Below, one piece after another: positions 19,172-27,171 of a DNA stretch of 64,000 nucleotides. Numbering within the stretch: the stretch's first letter is position 1; the number at the start of each line of letters is the position of its first letter. Made by a program: the position numbers and the translations under genes. Source of the DNA: Stenotrophomonas sp. NA06056 (GTDB lineage Bacteria > Pseudomonadota > Gammaproteobacteria > Xanthomonadales > Xanthomonadaceae). The DNA lies in contig NZ_CP054931.1 in NCBI RefSeq assembly GCF_013364355.1, positions 1,178,001 to 1,242,000 of the forward strand, written 5' to 3'. The notes below the pieces were generated by a model. That model was not told the DNA's origin. It searched no databases and saw only the letters and a list, made by a program, of their open reading frames with translations.

Positions 19172-19177
19172 AGTATA
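19172..19177 (-). promoter_or_regulatory. candidate -10 box of tilS
   Basis: TATACT on the minus strand ends seven bases before the tilS GTG, which implies a leaderless or nearly leaderless transcript. No convincing -35 is visible. Confidence 0.45.
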
Positions 19178-19187
19178 GGGTGGGTCG

Positions 19188-19775
19188 GCAGGGCGGCGCC
19201 CTGCACCTGCAGAGGCGGTAGTGCCGGCCGCTGGCCGGCAACCTGAGCAGCAACAGCAACAGCAACAGCCGAAGCAACAGCGGGCATTCCGTGGGATGGC
19301 GGGGTGGGTCCGGTTGCGGGGGACGCCGTAAACCCATCCATGGGGGCTTGGCCGCGGCATCCATGCCGCGGACACCCCCGCAACCGGACCCACCCCGCCT
19401 TCGACAGAGTCCTGCGATCTGTCGGAATGGCGTGGCCTGCTCTCGGTACGTGTCGACCTTGGTCGACACGTAGATCCACGCCATGCGTGGATGAATTTCA
19501 ATCGAAATTGAATATTTCGACAGTTGTTCGACAGTTGATCGAAGAGCATCCACGCATGGCGTGGATCTACCAGACGCCGCGAAACTGTCAGAGGTGGGGC
19601 GGTGTCGGATTGCGGGGTGTCAGCCGCATGGATGCGGCTGCCAAGCCCCCATGGATGGGTTCACGGCGTCCCCGCAATCCGACACCACCCCGCCATCCCA
19701 CGGAATGCCGCTGTTGCTGTTGCTTCGGCCGTTGCCGTTGTTTCGGCGGGTGCAGGGCGCAGCCCTGCCGAAAAC
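19188..19775. repeat. nested palindromic repeat island
   Basis: This gene-free stretch is built of inverted repeats. A GTAG palindrome is at 19218-19240. Perfect 25-bp arms lie at 19298-19322 and 19375-19399 with an inner hairpin at about 19352-19371. A second, related hairpin has arms at 19601-19617 and 19670-19686. Facing GTAG elements lie at 19470-19494 and 19548-19571 around an AT-rich centre. The whole left half is an imperfect inverted copy of the right half: for example 19269-19306 pairs with 19685-19728, with a CAACAG-type microsatellite differing in copy number. I see no coding potential here. Confidence 0.8.
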
Positions 19776-19778
19776 CCC

Positions 19779-20321
19779 TTACTTCAGCCGGCGACCGGAA
19801 CGATCGATGCGGAACCACTCGCCGCCTTCCATCGGCGTATGCCCGTCGCCATCCGGCGTGCCTCGGCGGCAGCCGTTGCAGACCTCGGCCTCGCCGTCCT
19901 GGAACGGCCAGGCAAAATCGAACGTGGCCGCAATCACCTGCTCGAAGGCGGCGTTGAAGTAGCCCACGCGTTCACCGACGCGGCCGCGGAACAGGCCTTC
20001 CTGCAAGGGGTCTGCGCCGTTGTCCCAAGCGATCACGGCCTGGCTGCGTCCGCGCCGGTCCACGTAGTGGAAGCCGTCGGCGGTCTGTACCAATGCCAGG
20101 CCATCGCCGTCGTAGGGAAGATCCTTCAGGGTGTCCGTGCTGATCTGCGGCTTGTGATCGACCACCTCGCAGCCGGGCAGCATCCACAACCCGTGTTCTT
20201 CGGTCATGACCTTGCAGGCCGGCCCCTGCGCTGACGCACAGGTGCTGGCCAGCACGCCCAGCAGGGCGAGCCAGCGCACACAGCGAAGGCTGGCCGGAGC
20301 AGGGCGTGCCGGCCGCGCCAT
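19779..20321 (-). CDS. secreted protein with WG-repeat-like features
   Basis: The 180-aa protein has a signal peptide (MARPARPAPASLRCVRWLAL through ASAQG). The mature part has short beta-rich stretches typical of WG repeats (GLALVQTADGFHYVDRRG, GERVGYFNAAFEQVIAATFDFAWPF) and a CNGC pair. Its function is unknown. Its ATG overlaps the stop of the alkaline phosphatase gene (ATGA), so the two are translationally coupled and may share phosphate-related expression; that is inference from position only. The 3' end runs close to the repeat island. Confidence 0.65.
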   Translation of the reverse strand: MARPARPAPASLRCVRWLALLGVLASTCASAQGPACKVMTEEHGLWMLPGCEVVDHKPQISTDTLKDLPYDGDGLALVQTADGFHYVDRRGRSQAVIAWDNGADPLQEGLFRGRVGERVGYFNAAFEQVIAATFDFAWPFQDGEAEVCNGCRRGTPDGDGHTPMEGGEWFRIDRSGRRLK

Positions 20322-22027
20322 CACTTGCTGTCGGCCTTGCGTTCGAAGGTGGCCGGTGCCGGCAGTTCCACCGGTACGCCCTTGTCGTCGCAGGTGCCGG
20401 CCTGGCACAGGCGATCACGCAGGGCCGGGGTGGCCTGCACGATCATGTGGTAGATCGCGTTCTGTTCCAGCGTGCCGCGGATCGCCTTGCTGCCCGGGCC
20501 ACGTGCCCAGATGCCGACGTCCTCGCCGCCATGCGATTCGGACTTCATCGGTACCAGCGCTTCCTGCATGTAGTCCGGATGCTCGGTGTCCACGTCGTGC
20601 AGGTTCGGGCGGCCGTTGGCCGGCTCGAAGCTGCTGGGGTTGTGCGGGTAGCGCTTCGGGCCGGCCGGCTGCTGGTTGCTGGTGCCGGTGTGGCCGGGGC
20701 CGTTGGCATAGCTCAGGGTGGTGTAGGGCTGGCCGTTGCCATCCAGCGCCAGGTCGAGCTTGCCCGCGCCGTCTTCGCCGCCCTTGTCCTTCACCTTGCC
20801 CAGGATCGGATTGCCACGGGCCGGGTAGCCGACGAAGTTCAGGGTGTGCGAATGGTCGGCGGTGACGATGATCAGCGTGTCGTCGGCCGAGGTCAGCTCG
20901 TTGGCCACGCGCACGGCATCGGACAGGGCCACGGTTTCGGTCAGCGCACGGTAGGCGTTGCCGCTGTGGTTGGCATGGTCGATGCGCGCACCTTCGATCA
21001 TCAGCACGTAGCCTTCCTGATGGCGCGACAGGTTCTTGATCGCTGCAGCGGTCAGCTCGGCCAGGCTCGGCTCGCCGGCCGGGTCCTGCGGGCGCTCGTA
21101 TTCGTAACGCATGTGATCCGGCTCGAACAGGCCAAGAATGGCCGGTGCGCTGGCGGCGGCGGCCAGCTGCTTGCTGTTCCATACATAGGCACCCTGCGGG
21201 TGCGCCTGCTGCCATTCCTGCACCAGGCTGCGGCCGTCAAGGCGTTGGCCGACCTTGTCGTCGTACTCCGGATCGCGCTCTTCCACGGTGGTGAACTCAC
21301 CGCGACCGCCGCCGAGGGCGACCAGCGGGCCGCGGCCATAGCGCGAGGTGGACAGCAGCTGCTGGGCGATGTCCTTGCAGCCGGCGGCCTTGGCCGCTTC
21401 GGTCAGGTCGGTGTCGTTCTCCCAGTTGCGCTCGGGCGAGTGTGCGTAGGTCGCCGCCGGGGTGGCGTGGGTCAGGCGTGCGGTGGAGACCACGCCGGTG
21501 GCCAGGCCGGCACTGTCGGCCAGCTGCAGCCAGGTCAGCAGGCCCTTGGACAGGCTGTCGGCGCAGTCGGTACGGCTACCTGCGCTGACGCCGATCGCAC
21601 CCATGTGGGTCTTCACGCCGGTGGTGATGGCGGTCATGGTGCCCGCCGAATCCGGCGTCTGCGAATCGGTGTTGTAGGTCTTGCTGAAGGCGGTGGCCGG
21701 GAAGCGCTCCCACGACAACAGGTTCTCTTCGCCCGAGCCACCCTTCTGCTGGCCTTCGTAGATGCGTGAGGCGGCCACGGTGGTCAGGCTCATGCCGTCA
21801 CCCAGGAACAGGATGACGTTTTTGGCCTTGCCGGCCATCGCACCATTGGCGGCGGCCTGGGCAGCGCCGCTGCGGTACCACCACTGCGGGGTTTCACCCG
21901 CCGGGTGGGCGACGGGGGCGACGCTGACCTTCAGGCCGGCCGGAGCGGACGCGGGGGCGGTGCTGGCGCAGGCGCCGAGCAGCAGGGTCGTGGCGCAGGC
22001 GGCCAACAGGGAGACGGAACGGCGCAT
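20321..22027 (-). CDS. alkaline phosphatase, lipoprotein form
   Basis: The 568-aa PhoA-family phosphomonoesterase releases phosphate outside the cytoplasm. A lipobox LLLGAC puts a lipid-modified Cys at residue 20. Metal and catalytic sites are visible: LGDGMS (D77), PDSAGT with the nucleophile S127, IEGARIDHANH, TADHSHTLNF, and the late SESHGGEDVGIWARGPG. The start at 22027 gives the signal peptide directly; an upstream in-frame codon adds a non-signal stretch. The protein is longer than E. coli PhoA (471), mainly through a glycine-rich insertion after TADHSH. Confidence 0.9.
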   Translation of the reverse strand: MRRSVSLLAACATTLLLGACASTAPASAPAGLKVSVAPVAHPAGETPQWWYRSGAAQAAANGAMAGKAKNVILFLGDGMSLTTVAASRIYEGQQKGGSGEENLLSWERFPATAFSKTYNTDSQTPDSAGTMTAITTGVKTHMGAIGVSAGSRTDCADSLSKGLLTWLQLADSAGLATGVVSTARLTHATPAATYAHSPERNWENDTDLTEAAKAAGCKDIAQQLLSTSRYGRGPLVALGGGRGEFTTVEERDPEYDDKVGQRLDGRSLVQEWQQAHPQGAYVWNSKQLAAAASAPAILGLFEPDHMRYEYERPQDPAGEPSLAELTAAAIKNLSRHQEGYVLMIEGARIDHANHSGNAYRALTETVALSDAVRVANELTSADDTLIIVTADHSHTLNFVGYPARGNPILGKVKDKGGEDGAGKLDLALDGNGQPYTTLSYANGPGHTGTSNQQPAGPKRYPHNPSSFEPANGRPNLHDVDTEHPDYMQEALVPMKSESHGGEDVGIWARGPGSKAIRGTLEQNAIYHMIVQATPALRDRLCQAGTCDDKGVPVELPAPATFERKADSK

Positions 22028-22063
22028 GGACGCTGGGATCTCACAAAGTGTAACGGGACGTTC

Positions 22064-22069
22064 ATTATG
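22064..22069 (-). promoter_or_regulatory. candidate -10 box of the alkaline phosphatase gene
   Basis: CATAAT on the minus strand lies about 37 bp before the ATG. A GTGTCAT sequence upstream, about 22094-22100, only weakly resembles a PhoB half-site. Confidence 0.35.
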
Positions 22070-22181
22070 CCCGGCCTCGCAAGGCACGCCGATGACACAC
22101 TGATTTGCCACGTGGACGGTCGTTCTGCGGCCCGCCTTGGGCTATCGTGCCAGCATCCCTTCCTACCCCCTTGGATTGCCT

Positions 22182-23516
22182 ATGAAGCTGGTCTCTGCCT
22201 GGCTGCGGATTCCATTCTGGCAGCGCGTGGTCGGTGGCTTCGTGCTCGGTGCGCTGGCCGGCTGGGCGCTTGGCCCGGCGGCTGAAACCTGGTTCGGCCC
22301 GCTCGGCGAGCTGTACGTCACCCTGATCAAGATGATCGCGGTGCCGCTGGTGTTCTTCGCCGTCATCAACGCGATCTCGTCGCTGCACGGCCAGAAATCG
22401 GTCGCCGCGCTCAGCGGGCGCACGTTCCTGTGGTTCGTGATCACTGCCGCGCTCGCGGTATGCGTGGGCCTGGGCGTGGGTACGGTGCTGCAGCCCGGCG
22501 CTGGTGGCCTGCAGCTGTCGATGGCCAGCAACTATGTGCCGCGCGAAGTGCCCAGCGTGGTGCAGGTGCTGCTGGATGTGGTGCCGTCCAACGTGTTCTA
22601 CGCGCTGTCAGGTATCGGCACCAAGGTCAACGCCGCCGGTGAGACCGTGCTGGCGGCGGGCCGTGGTTCGATCCTGCCGGTGATCTTCTTCGCAGGCCTG
22701 GTTGGTTTTGCCATCGTCAAGCTCGGCGAGAAGGTGACCGAAGCGCGCAAGCTGGTCGGGCAGATGAGCGACATCATGATCCAGGTGACCCGCTTCGTGC
22801 TGGAAGTCACCCCGATCGGCACCTTCGGCCTGATCGCAGGCCTGGTGGGCAGCTATGGCTTCGAGAAGCTGCTGCCGCTGGGCCACTTCGTGCTGGCGTT
22901 GTACGTGGCCTGCGCGCTGCACATCGTGGTGGTGTACAGCGCGCTGCTGCTGGCGCACGGCCTGAACCCGCTGAAGTTCTTCCGCGGTGCGGCGCCGGGC
23001 ATGCAGGTGGCCTTCGTCAGTTCCTCCAGCTTCGCGGCGATGCCGGTCGCGCTGCGCTCGATCACCCACAACCTGGGCGTCAACAAGGATTACGGTTCGT
23101 TCGCGGTGCCGCTGGGCGCGAGCATCAAGATGGACGGCTGTGGCGCGATCTATCCGGCGCTGTGCGCGGTGTTCATCGCCCAGTACAGCGGTGTGCCGCT
23201 GACGCCCGAGCAGTACGTGGTGGTGCTCATTGCTTCGGTGCTGGGCAGCTTCGGCACCGCCGGCGTGCCGGGTACGGCGGTGATCATGGCCACGGTGGTG
23301 CTGAGCGCGGCAAATCTGCCGCTGGAAACCATCGGCTATCTGTACGCGATCGACCGCATCCTGGACATGATGCGCACGATGACGAATGTGACGGGTCAGA
23401 TGCTGGTGCCGGTGCTGGTGGCCAAGGAAACCGGCCTGCTCGACCAGGCGGTGTACGACAACCCGTCCACCAACGTCGGCATCGATGATCCTGACCCGAG
23501 CCCGCCGCGCGCCTGA
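22182..23516 (+). CDS. dicarboxylate/amino acid:cation symporter (DAACS family)
   Basis: The 444-aa inner-membrane protein imports C4-dicarboxylates or acidic amino acids with Na+ or H+. It has the GltP/DctA/GltPh architecture: the serine-rich hairpin SSSSFAAMP, the substrate/cation site IKMDGCGAIYP, the second hairpin SFGTAGVPGTA, and DRILDMMRTMTNVTG. The start at 22182 (MKLVSAWLRIPFW) is the family N-terminus. It is divergent from the alkaline phosphatase. The exact substrate cannot be read from the sequence. Confidence 0.9.
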   Translation: MKLVSAWLRIPFWQRVVGGFVLGALAGWALGPAAETWFGPLGELYVTLIKMIAVPLVFFAVINAISSLHGQKSVAALSGRTFLWFVITAALAVCVGLGVGTVLQPGAGGLQLSMASNYVPREVPSVVQVLLDVVPSNVFYALSGIGTKVNAAGETVLAAGRGSILPVIFFAGLVGFAIVKLGEKVTEARKLVGQMSDIMIQVTRFVLEVTPIGTFGLIAGLVGSYGFEKLLPLGHFVLALYVACALHIVVVYSALLLAHGLNPLKFFRGAAPGMQVAFVSSSSFAAMPVALRSITHNLGVNKDYGSFAVPLGASIKMDGCGAIYPALCAVFIAQYSGVPLTPEQYVVVLIASVLGSFGTAGVPGTAVIMATVVLSAANLPLETIGYLYAIDRILDMMRTMTNVTGQMLVPVLVAKETGLLDQAVYDNPSTNVGIDDPDPSPPRA

Positions 23517-23530
23517 AGCGGGACTGCAAC

Positions 23531-23568
23531 GGGCTGTATCAGTACCTGTAACACTGCTGATACAGCCC
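23531..23568 (+). terminator. hairpin after the symporter gene
   Basis: A perfect 12-bp stem GGGCTGTATCAG/CTGATACAGCCC with a 14-base loop stands 15 bp after the symporter stop. There is no T run, so it may only stabilise the 3' end. Confidence 0.5.
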
Positions 23569-23697
23569 TGATGGCGCCTTGCGCAGTGGTGTTTCCTGCG
23601 CGTTAAGGCCAACGAAATCCGAACGAAGTTGTAACACGGCGGCGTCATGCCGCTGCGGTGTTGCCGGCGAAACGCCCGCTGCGGCGACCTCCCGGTG

Positions 23698-23714
23698 TTG
23701 GCACGAAAGCTGCT
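23698..23714 (+). promoter_or_regulatory. sigma-54 (RpoN) promoter of the fap-type operon
   Basis: TTGGCACG-AAAG-CTGCT matches the -24/-12 consensus (TTGGCACG-N4-TTGCW) with a single mismatch and correct 10-bp spacing between the GG and GC dinucleotides. The predicted start of transcription is near 23725, 22 bp before the first gene. A gene for a sigma-54 activator lies at the other end of the operon. Confidence 0.75.
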
Positions 23715-23746
23715 CACTCCCTGCGCATAGGCAACGGGAGAGCGGC

Positions 23747-24286
23747 ATGGACGGCAGCACCACCCTTATCACTGTTTCCGGCCGGCAGCTTGCACTGCTG
23801 CTGGTGTTGGCCGTTCCGCTGTCGGCCACTGCTTCGGGTGCGCGGCAGGGGGTGAAGGCGCAGCCTGGCGAAATCGTCCTGCTGCGCGACGTGGCCACGC
23901 GCCCGGCCTACCGCATGGCACCTCCCGGCGTAGCGTTGATCGCCGATCCGAAACCGCAACATGAGATCGCCGCTGCACTCGGCAGCAGTGGCGCCTCCAG
24001 CGGCATGGATGAACTCAGCGATGACGACTACGCCGGCCTCGGCGCTGGTCAGGCCGGCAGCGTGTCCGCGCACGGCGTCATCACCGTCGAGCGGGTGACC
24101 CAGCAGGCGCTGGGCGGGACCCTTGGCCGCTCGGGCGAGGGGATGATGAGTGGCAGCAACCTCAGCGGTGCGATGAGCGGCCCGCTGGGTGCGGTCGGCA
24201 ATACCACACGCGGCATCGGCGATACGGTGCGCGGTGCGCTGGCGCAGTTCCCACTGGGCGCACCTGCGCAGGCGGGTGGCAAGTGA
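23747..24286 (+). CDS. fapA: FapA-like secreted protein, first gene of the amyloid operon
   Basis: The 179-aa protein has a signal peptide (residues about 12-31, ending SATASG). The mature part has the segment PGEIVLLRDVATRPAYRMAP followed by PGVALIADPKP, an acidic ELSDDDY patch, and a Gly/Ser/Met-rich C-terminus. By position and size it corresponds to FapA, a periplasmic factor that influences which subunit dominates Pseudomonas Fap fibres. Similarity beyond position is limited, so the name rests mostly on operon order. RBS CGGGAGAG precedes the ATG; the stop overlaps the next start (GTGA). Confidence 0.6.
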   Translation: MDGSTTLITVSGRQLALLLVLAVPLSATASGARQGVKAQPGEIVLLRDVATRPAYRMAPPGVALIADPKPQHEIAAALGSSGASSGMDELSDDDYAGLGAGQAGSVSAHGVITVERVTQQALGGTLGRSGEGMMSGSNLSGAMSGPLGAVGNTTRGIGDTVRGALAQFPLGAPAQAGGK

Positions 24287-24897
24287 AGCGCGCTGTGCTG
24301 CTTGCGGCCTTGTTGGCAATGCCGGCCGCAGCGTTGGCCGACGACTACAGCGGCATGCTGGCCTACCTCGACGTGACCCGCATCGACGGCCGTGCGCTGG
24401 CGGGTGCCAGCGGCGCCATCGCCATCAACCAGGCGGCGGGCGATCTCAACATCCAGGCCAACCTGCATGGCATGGCCAGCGGCGACCGCGCCGACGTGGC
24501 CATCGCGGCGCGGCAGCAGCACAGCAACGACGTCGTGCTGTCGGCGCCACTGGAAGCCAGTGCGCACATCGCCGGACAGGCGCTGGCAGGCGCCAGCGGC
24601 ATTGCATCGATCAACCAGGCCAGCGGCATCGCCAACACGACGCTCAATGTCGTCAGCGCGACGCTGGCCCGGCAAGGAATACGCGAGTCCGATGACACGG
24701 CGCTGGCCGCCGCGGACATCGCGTCAGCAGGGGGGCAGGGCGATGCCGGTGACGGTGTTGCGGCGGGTATCCGCAGTGTCGGCGTTTCAGCGACGGCACT
24801 GCGGGGCTTCGACGGTGTCCTGCAACTCAATCAGATCGCGGGAGCGCGAAACGATACGGCCAATGTCCTGGGCCTGGTCGTGCAGGGCAACCCGTGA
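24283..24897 (+). CDS. fapB: FapB-like minor amyloid/nucleator subunit
   Basis: The 204-aa secreted protein has a short signal peptide (MKRAVLLAALLAMPAAALA). Three imperfect repeats follow at about residues 28-64, 92-130 and 166-202, each with a core like ALAGASGAIAINQAAGDLNI-Q-N. Three such repeats separated by linkers is the FapB plan; in Pseudomonas FapB is the minor fibre component thought to nucleate FapC. It begins with a GTG that overlaps the fapA stop by four bases, so translation is coupled. Confidence 0.75.
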   Translation: MKRAVLLAALLAMPAAALADDYSGMLAYLDVTRIDGRALAGASGAIAINQAAGDLNIQANLHGMASGDRADVAIAARQQHSNDVVLSAPLEASAHIAGQALAGASGIASINQASGIANTTLNVVSATLARQGIRESDDTALAAADIASAGGQGDAGDGVAAGIRSVGVSATALRGFDGVLQLNQIAGARNDTANVLGLVVQGNP

Positions 24898-24942
24898 GTA
24901 CCACCCACCACCCGATGTATCACTGATGAGAGAGAGGGCACC

Positions 24943-26313
24943 ATGAAAGCGACCGTCAAAAAGACCGTACTCGCCATGGCAATTGCCACTGCCTCGACCG
25001 CTGCTGCGGCCAATGGCTGGGACAACCAGAATGCCAATGCGAACATCAACCACAACCATGTCGTGACCGAAACCCGCAACGACACGCACAATCACACCGA
25101 CAACGAAGTCCGCAACTGGACCCGCAACACCACCACGGTACGCAACAACACCGATAACTCCAACGTGACCCGCAACCGCACGGTCAACGTCAACGAACAC
25201 AGCAACATCCAGGCCGACGAGCGCAAGGAAAAGAACAACCACGGCGTCGACGTGAACCTGGAGAAGGACCTGCGGCTGAGTTCGGACATCAACTTCTCCG
25301 GCGACCCGACCATCAGCGGCGACATCGATCTGGATTCGGCAGCCATCGCCGTGATCGACAACCGCCAGTCGATCAGCAACAACGTCACCGGCAACAGTCT
25401 GGTCACCAACAGCGCGTCGATCGCCGATGATGTCGGTGCCGGCGCCTCCGGCAACCTCGGCTTCAACGTGGTGGCCGGTGACAACAACGCGCAGGACAAC
25501 GCTGCGTCGCTGTCGGCTGCGGATGCTTCCTTCAGCTTCGGCATGGCCGACGCCGAAGTGTTCGTCAACCAGGCCGGCTTCGGCAACACCACCATGAACT
25601 CCGGCGTCACCAACGCCGCTGGCCTTGGTGGCAATGCCTTCGGCGGTGCATCGGGCAACATCGGTGTGAACATCGCCTCGGGCAACAACAACGAGCAGAA
25701 GAACGCGCTCGCTGCCTCGGTAGCCACCAGCGCGATGGCGCAGTCGAGCATCAGTTCCAACCAGGTCTCCACCGGCAACACCGTGTCCAACGCCGGCTTC
25801 GTGCAGTCCTACACCGATACGGTGCAGGTCGGCCTGAGCGGTCGCGTCGCTGGCGGTACCCTGGCCGTGGGTGCTGGTACCTATCGCGGCACCGGCAACG
25901 CCTACCAGATGGCCAACTACTACCTCGATACGTGGAGTGGCGATCTGCCGCATCCGGGTGGCAACGCGACCGGGCACATCGACCTGGACAACGAGATCCA
26001 GAACGCAACGATGAACCCGAACCGGCCGGGAGTGGGTGGCCTGGGCTTCGATACGCGTGAAAGCGGCACCAGCCAGTTCGTCGAGCTGGGCGTGGCCGAC
26101 CTGTATGCCAGCCTCAGTGGCACGGTCAGCACCACCCGCTGGGTGAACGTCAACGCCACCAACACCTCGGCACTGTCCGGCAGCGCGTTCTCCGGCGCGT
26201 CCGGCAACATCGGCGTGAACGTGGCATCGGGTACCGGCAACCTGCAGGCCAACAGCCTGGCACTGGCCGTGGCGCAGCCGAGCACCGGCGGTGGGACCGG
26301 CGGCGGCGAATGA
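24943..26313 (+). CDS. fapC: FapC-like major functional amyloid subunit
   Basis: The 456-aa secreted protein is predicted to form the main biofilm amyloid fibre. After a signal peptide (1-23) comes an unusual region (about 27-100) very rich in Asn, His, Thr and Arg. Three amyloid repeats follow, with near-identical cores SGNLGFNVVAGDNNAQDN (169-186), SGNIGVNIASGNNNEQKN (237-254) and SGNIGVNVASGTGNLQAN (420-437). The first linker is about 10 residues and the second about 135. The tail is Gly-rich, and there is no Cys in the protein. It starts 45 bp after fapB with a good RBS (GAGAGAGGG). Its size and linker lengths differ from the Pseudomonas proteins as I know them. Confidence 0.78.
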   Translation: MKATVKKTVLAMAIATASTAAAANGWDNQNANANINHNHVVTETRNDTHNHTDNEVRNWTRNTTTVRNNTDNSNVTRNRTVNVNEHSNIQADERKEKNNHGVDVNLEKDLRLSSDINFSGDPTISGDIDLDSAAIAVIDNRQSISNNVTGNSLVTNSASIADDVGAGASGNLGFNVVAGDNNAQDNAASLSAADASFSFGMADAEVFVNQAGFGNTTMNSGVTNAAGLGGNAFGGASGNIGVNIASGNNNEQKNALAASVATSAMAQSSISSNQVSTGNTVSNAGFVQSYTDTVQVGLSGRVAGGTLAVGAGTYRGTGNAYQMANYYLDTWSGDLPHPGGNATGHIDLDNEIQNATMNPNRPGVGGLGFDTRESGTSQFVELGVADLYASLSGTVSTTRWVNVNATNTSALSGSAFSGASGNIGVNVASGTGNLQANSLALAVAQPSTGGGTGGGE

Positions 26314-26361
26314 TCCACGGTGTGACCGCTTTCGCAGCGAACCTGCGTTGAGCGCAACAAG

Positions 26362-26432
26362 CCCGGCCATCCGCCAATGGCCGGGTTCCCCCGGGAGCCC
26401 CTGTCCCTCCTCCCCCTTGGGGCAGGGGCTCC
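26362..26432 (+). promoter_or_regulatory. two hairpins between fapC and fapD
   Basis: Stem 1 is CCCGGCCAT/ATGGCCGGG (26362-26370, 26377-26385). Stem 2 is GGAGCCCCTG/CAGGGGCTCC (26394-26403, 26423-26432). There is no T run. They fill the only long gap in the operon, after the major subunit gene, and could protect the upstream mRNA or reduce expression of fapDEF. Confidence 0.5.
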
Positions 26433-26453
26433 TTCCTTCTCGTGGAGAACAGC

Positions 26454-27158
26454 ATGGCCGGTCATCGCTGGTGGTTGCGTTTGCTGCCCTGCCTGCTGCT
26501 GTTGAGCAGCGCCTGTGGCTGGGCAGGCGAAGTGGTTTTCAGCGGGGTACTGCCCAACGGCGCGCTGCTGCAGCAGAAGGTGGAAAGCATGCAGGAGCGG
26601 CGTTACCGCAACCTGGTGCGGCAACACACCGACTACAGCTGCGGGGCGGCCGCACTGGCCACCATCCTGCGTTATGCCTACCACCTGGACACCACCGAGG
26701 CGACGGTGATCGAGGGGATGATGGGGGTATCCGATCCACAGCTGGTCAAGGAACGCGGTTTTTCGCTGTTGGACATCAAACGCTATGTCGAATCGCTGGG
26801 CATGCGTGGACGCGGCTATCGCATCGATGAATCGCGCCTGCGCACGCTGCGGGTTCCAGGGCTGGTGCTGATGGATGTACGCGGCTTCCGGCATTTCGTC
26901 GTGCTCAAGCAGGTGCGCGATGGGGTGGTGGAAGTGGCCGACCCGATCCTGGGCAACCGCAGCCTGTCACTGGCCGAATTCAGCGCTGCGTGGCCGTCAC
27001 GTGCCGTTTTCGTCGTGATCGGCAGCGACTTCGATCGCAACACGGTGCTGCTGCAACCCAGCGAACGGCCCAGTGCCCGCGCGTTGTATGCGCGGCAAGG
27101 ACCGATCACCGATGCCGAACTGGTCGACTTCGGCTTCAGCCACGCCGACCTGTTCTGA
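26454..27158 (+). CDS. fapD: FapD-like C39 family cysteine peptidase
   Basis: The 234-aa exported protein has a signal peptide (to about residue 24) and a papain-like C39 domain. The catalytic Cys is in HTDYSCGAAALATILRY (C63), the His in RGFRHFVVLKQV (H147) and the Asp in VADPILGN (D163), with Q57 available for the oxyanion hole. FapD is the periplasmic peptidase of the Fap export route. The ATG at 26454 has GGAG six bases upstream; an in-frame GTG at 26442 is less likely. fapE follows after 13 bp. Confidence 0.85.
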   Translation: MAGHRWWLRLLPCLLLLSSACGWAGEVVFSGVLPNGALLQQKVESMQERRYRNLVRQHTDYSCGAAALATILRYAYHLDTTEATVIEGMMGVSDPQLVKERGFSLLDIKRYVESLGMRGRGYRIDESRLRTLRVPGLVLMDVRGFRHFVVLKQVRDGVVEVADPILGNRSLSLAEFSAAWPSRAVFVVIGSDFDRNTVLLQPSERPSARALYARQGPITDAELVDFGFSHADLF

Positions 27159-27171
27159 AGGAGGCACGATC

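Noticed and set aside
19249..19280. CAACAG microsatellite as a phase-variable coding repeat
   Set aside because: It lies outside the likely tilS coding region, upstream of the chosen start codon.
22094..22100. PhoB box upstream of the alkaline phosphatase
   Set aside because: Only one poor half-site is visible, without the repeated CTGTCAT pattern.
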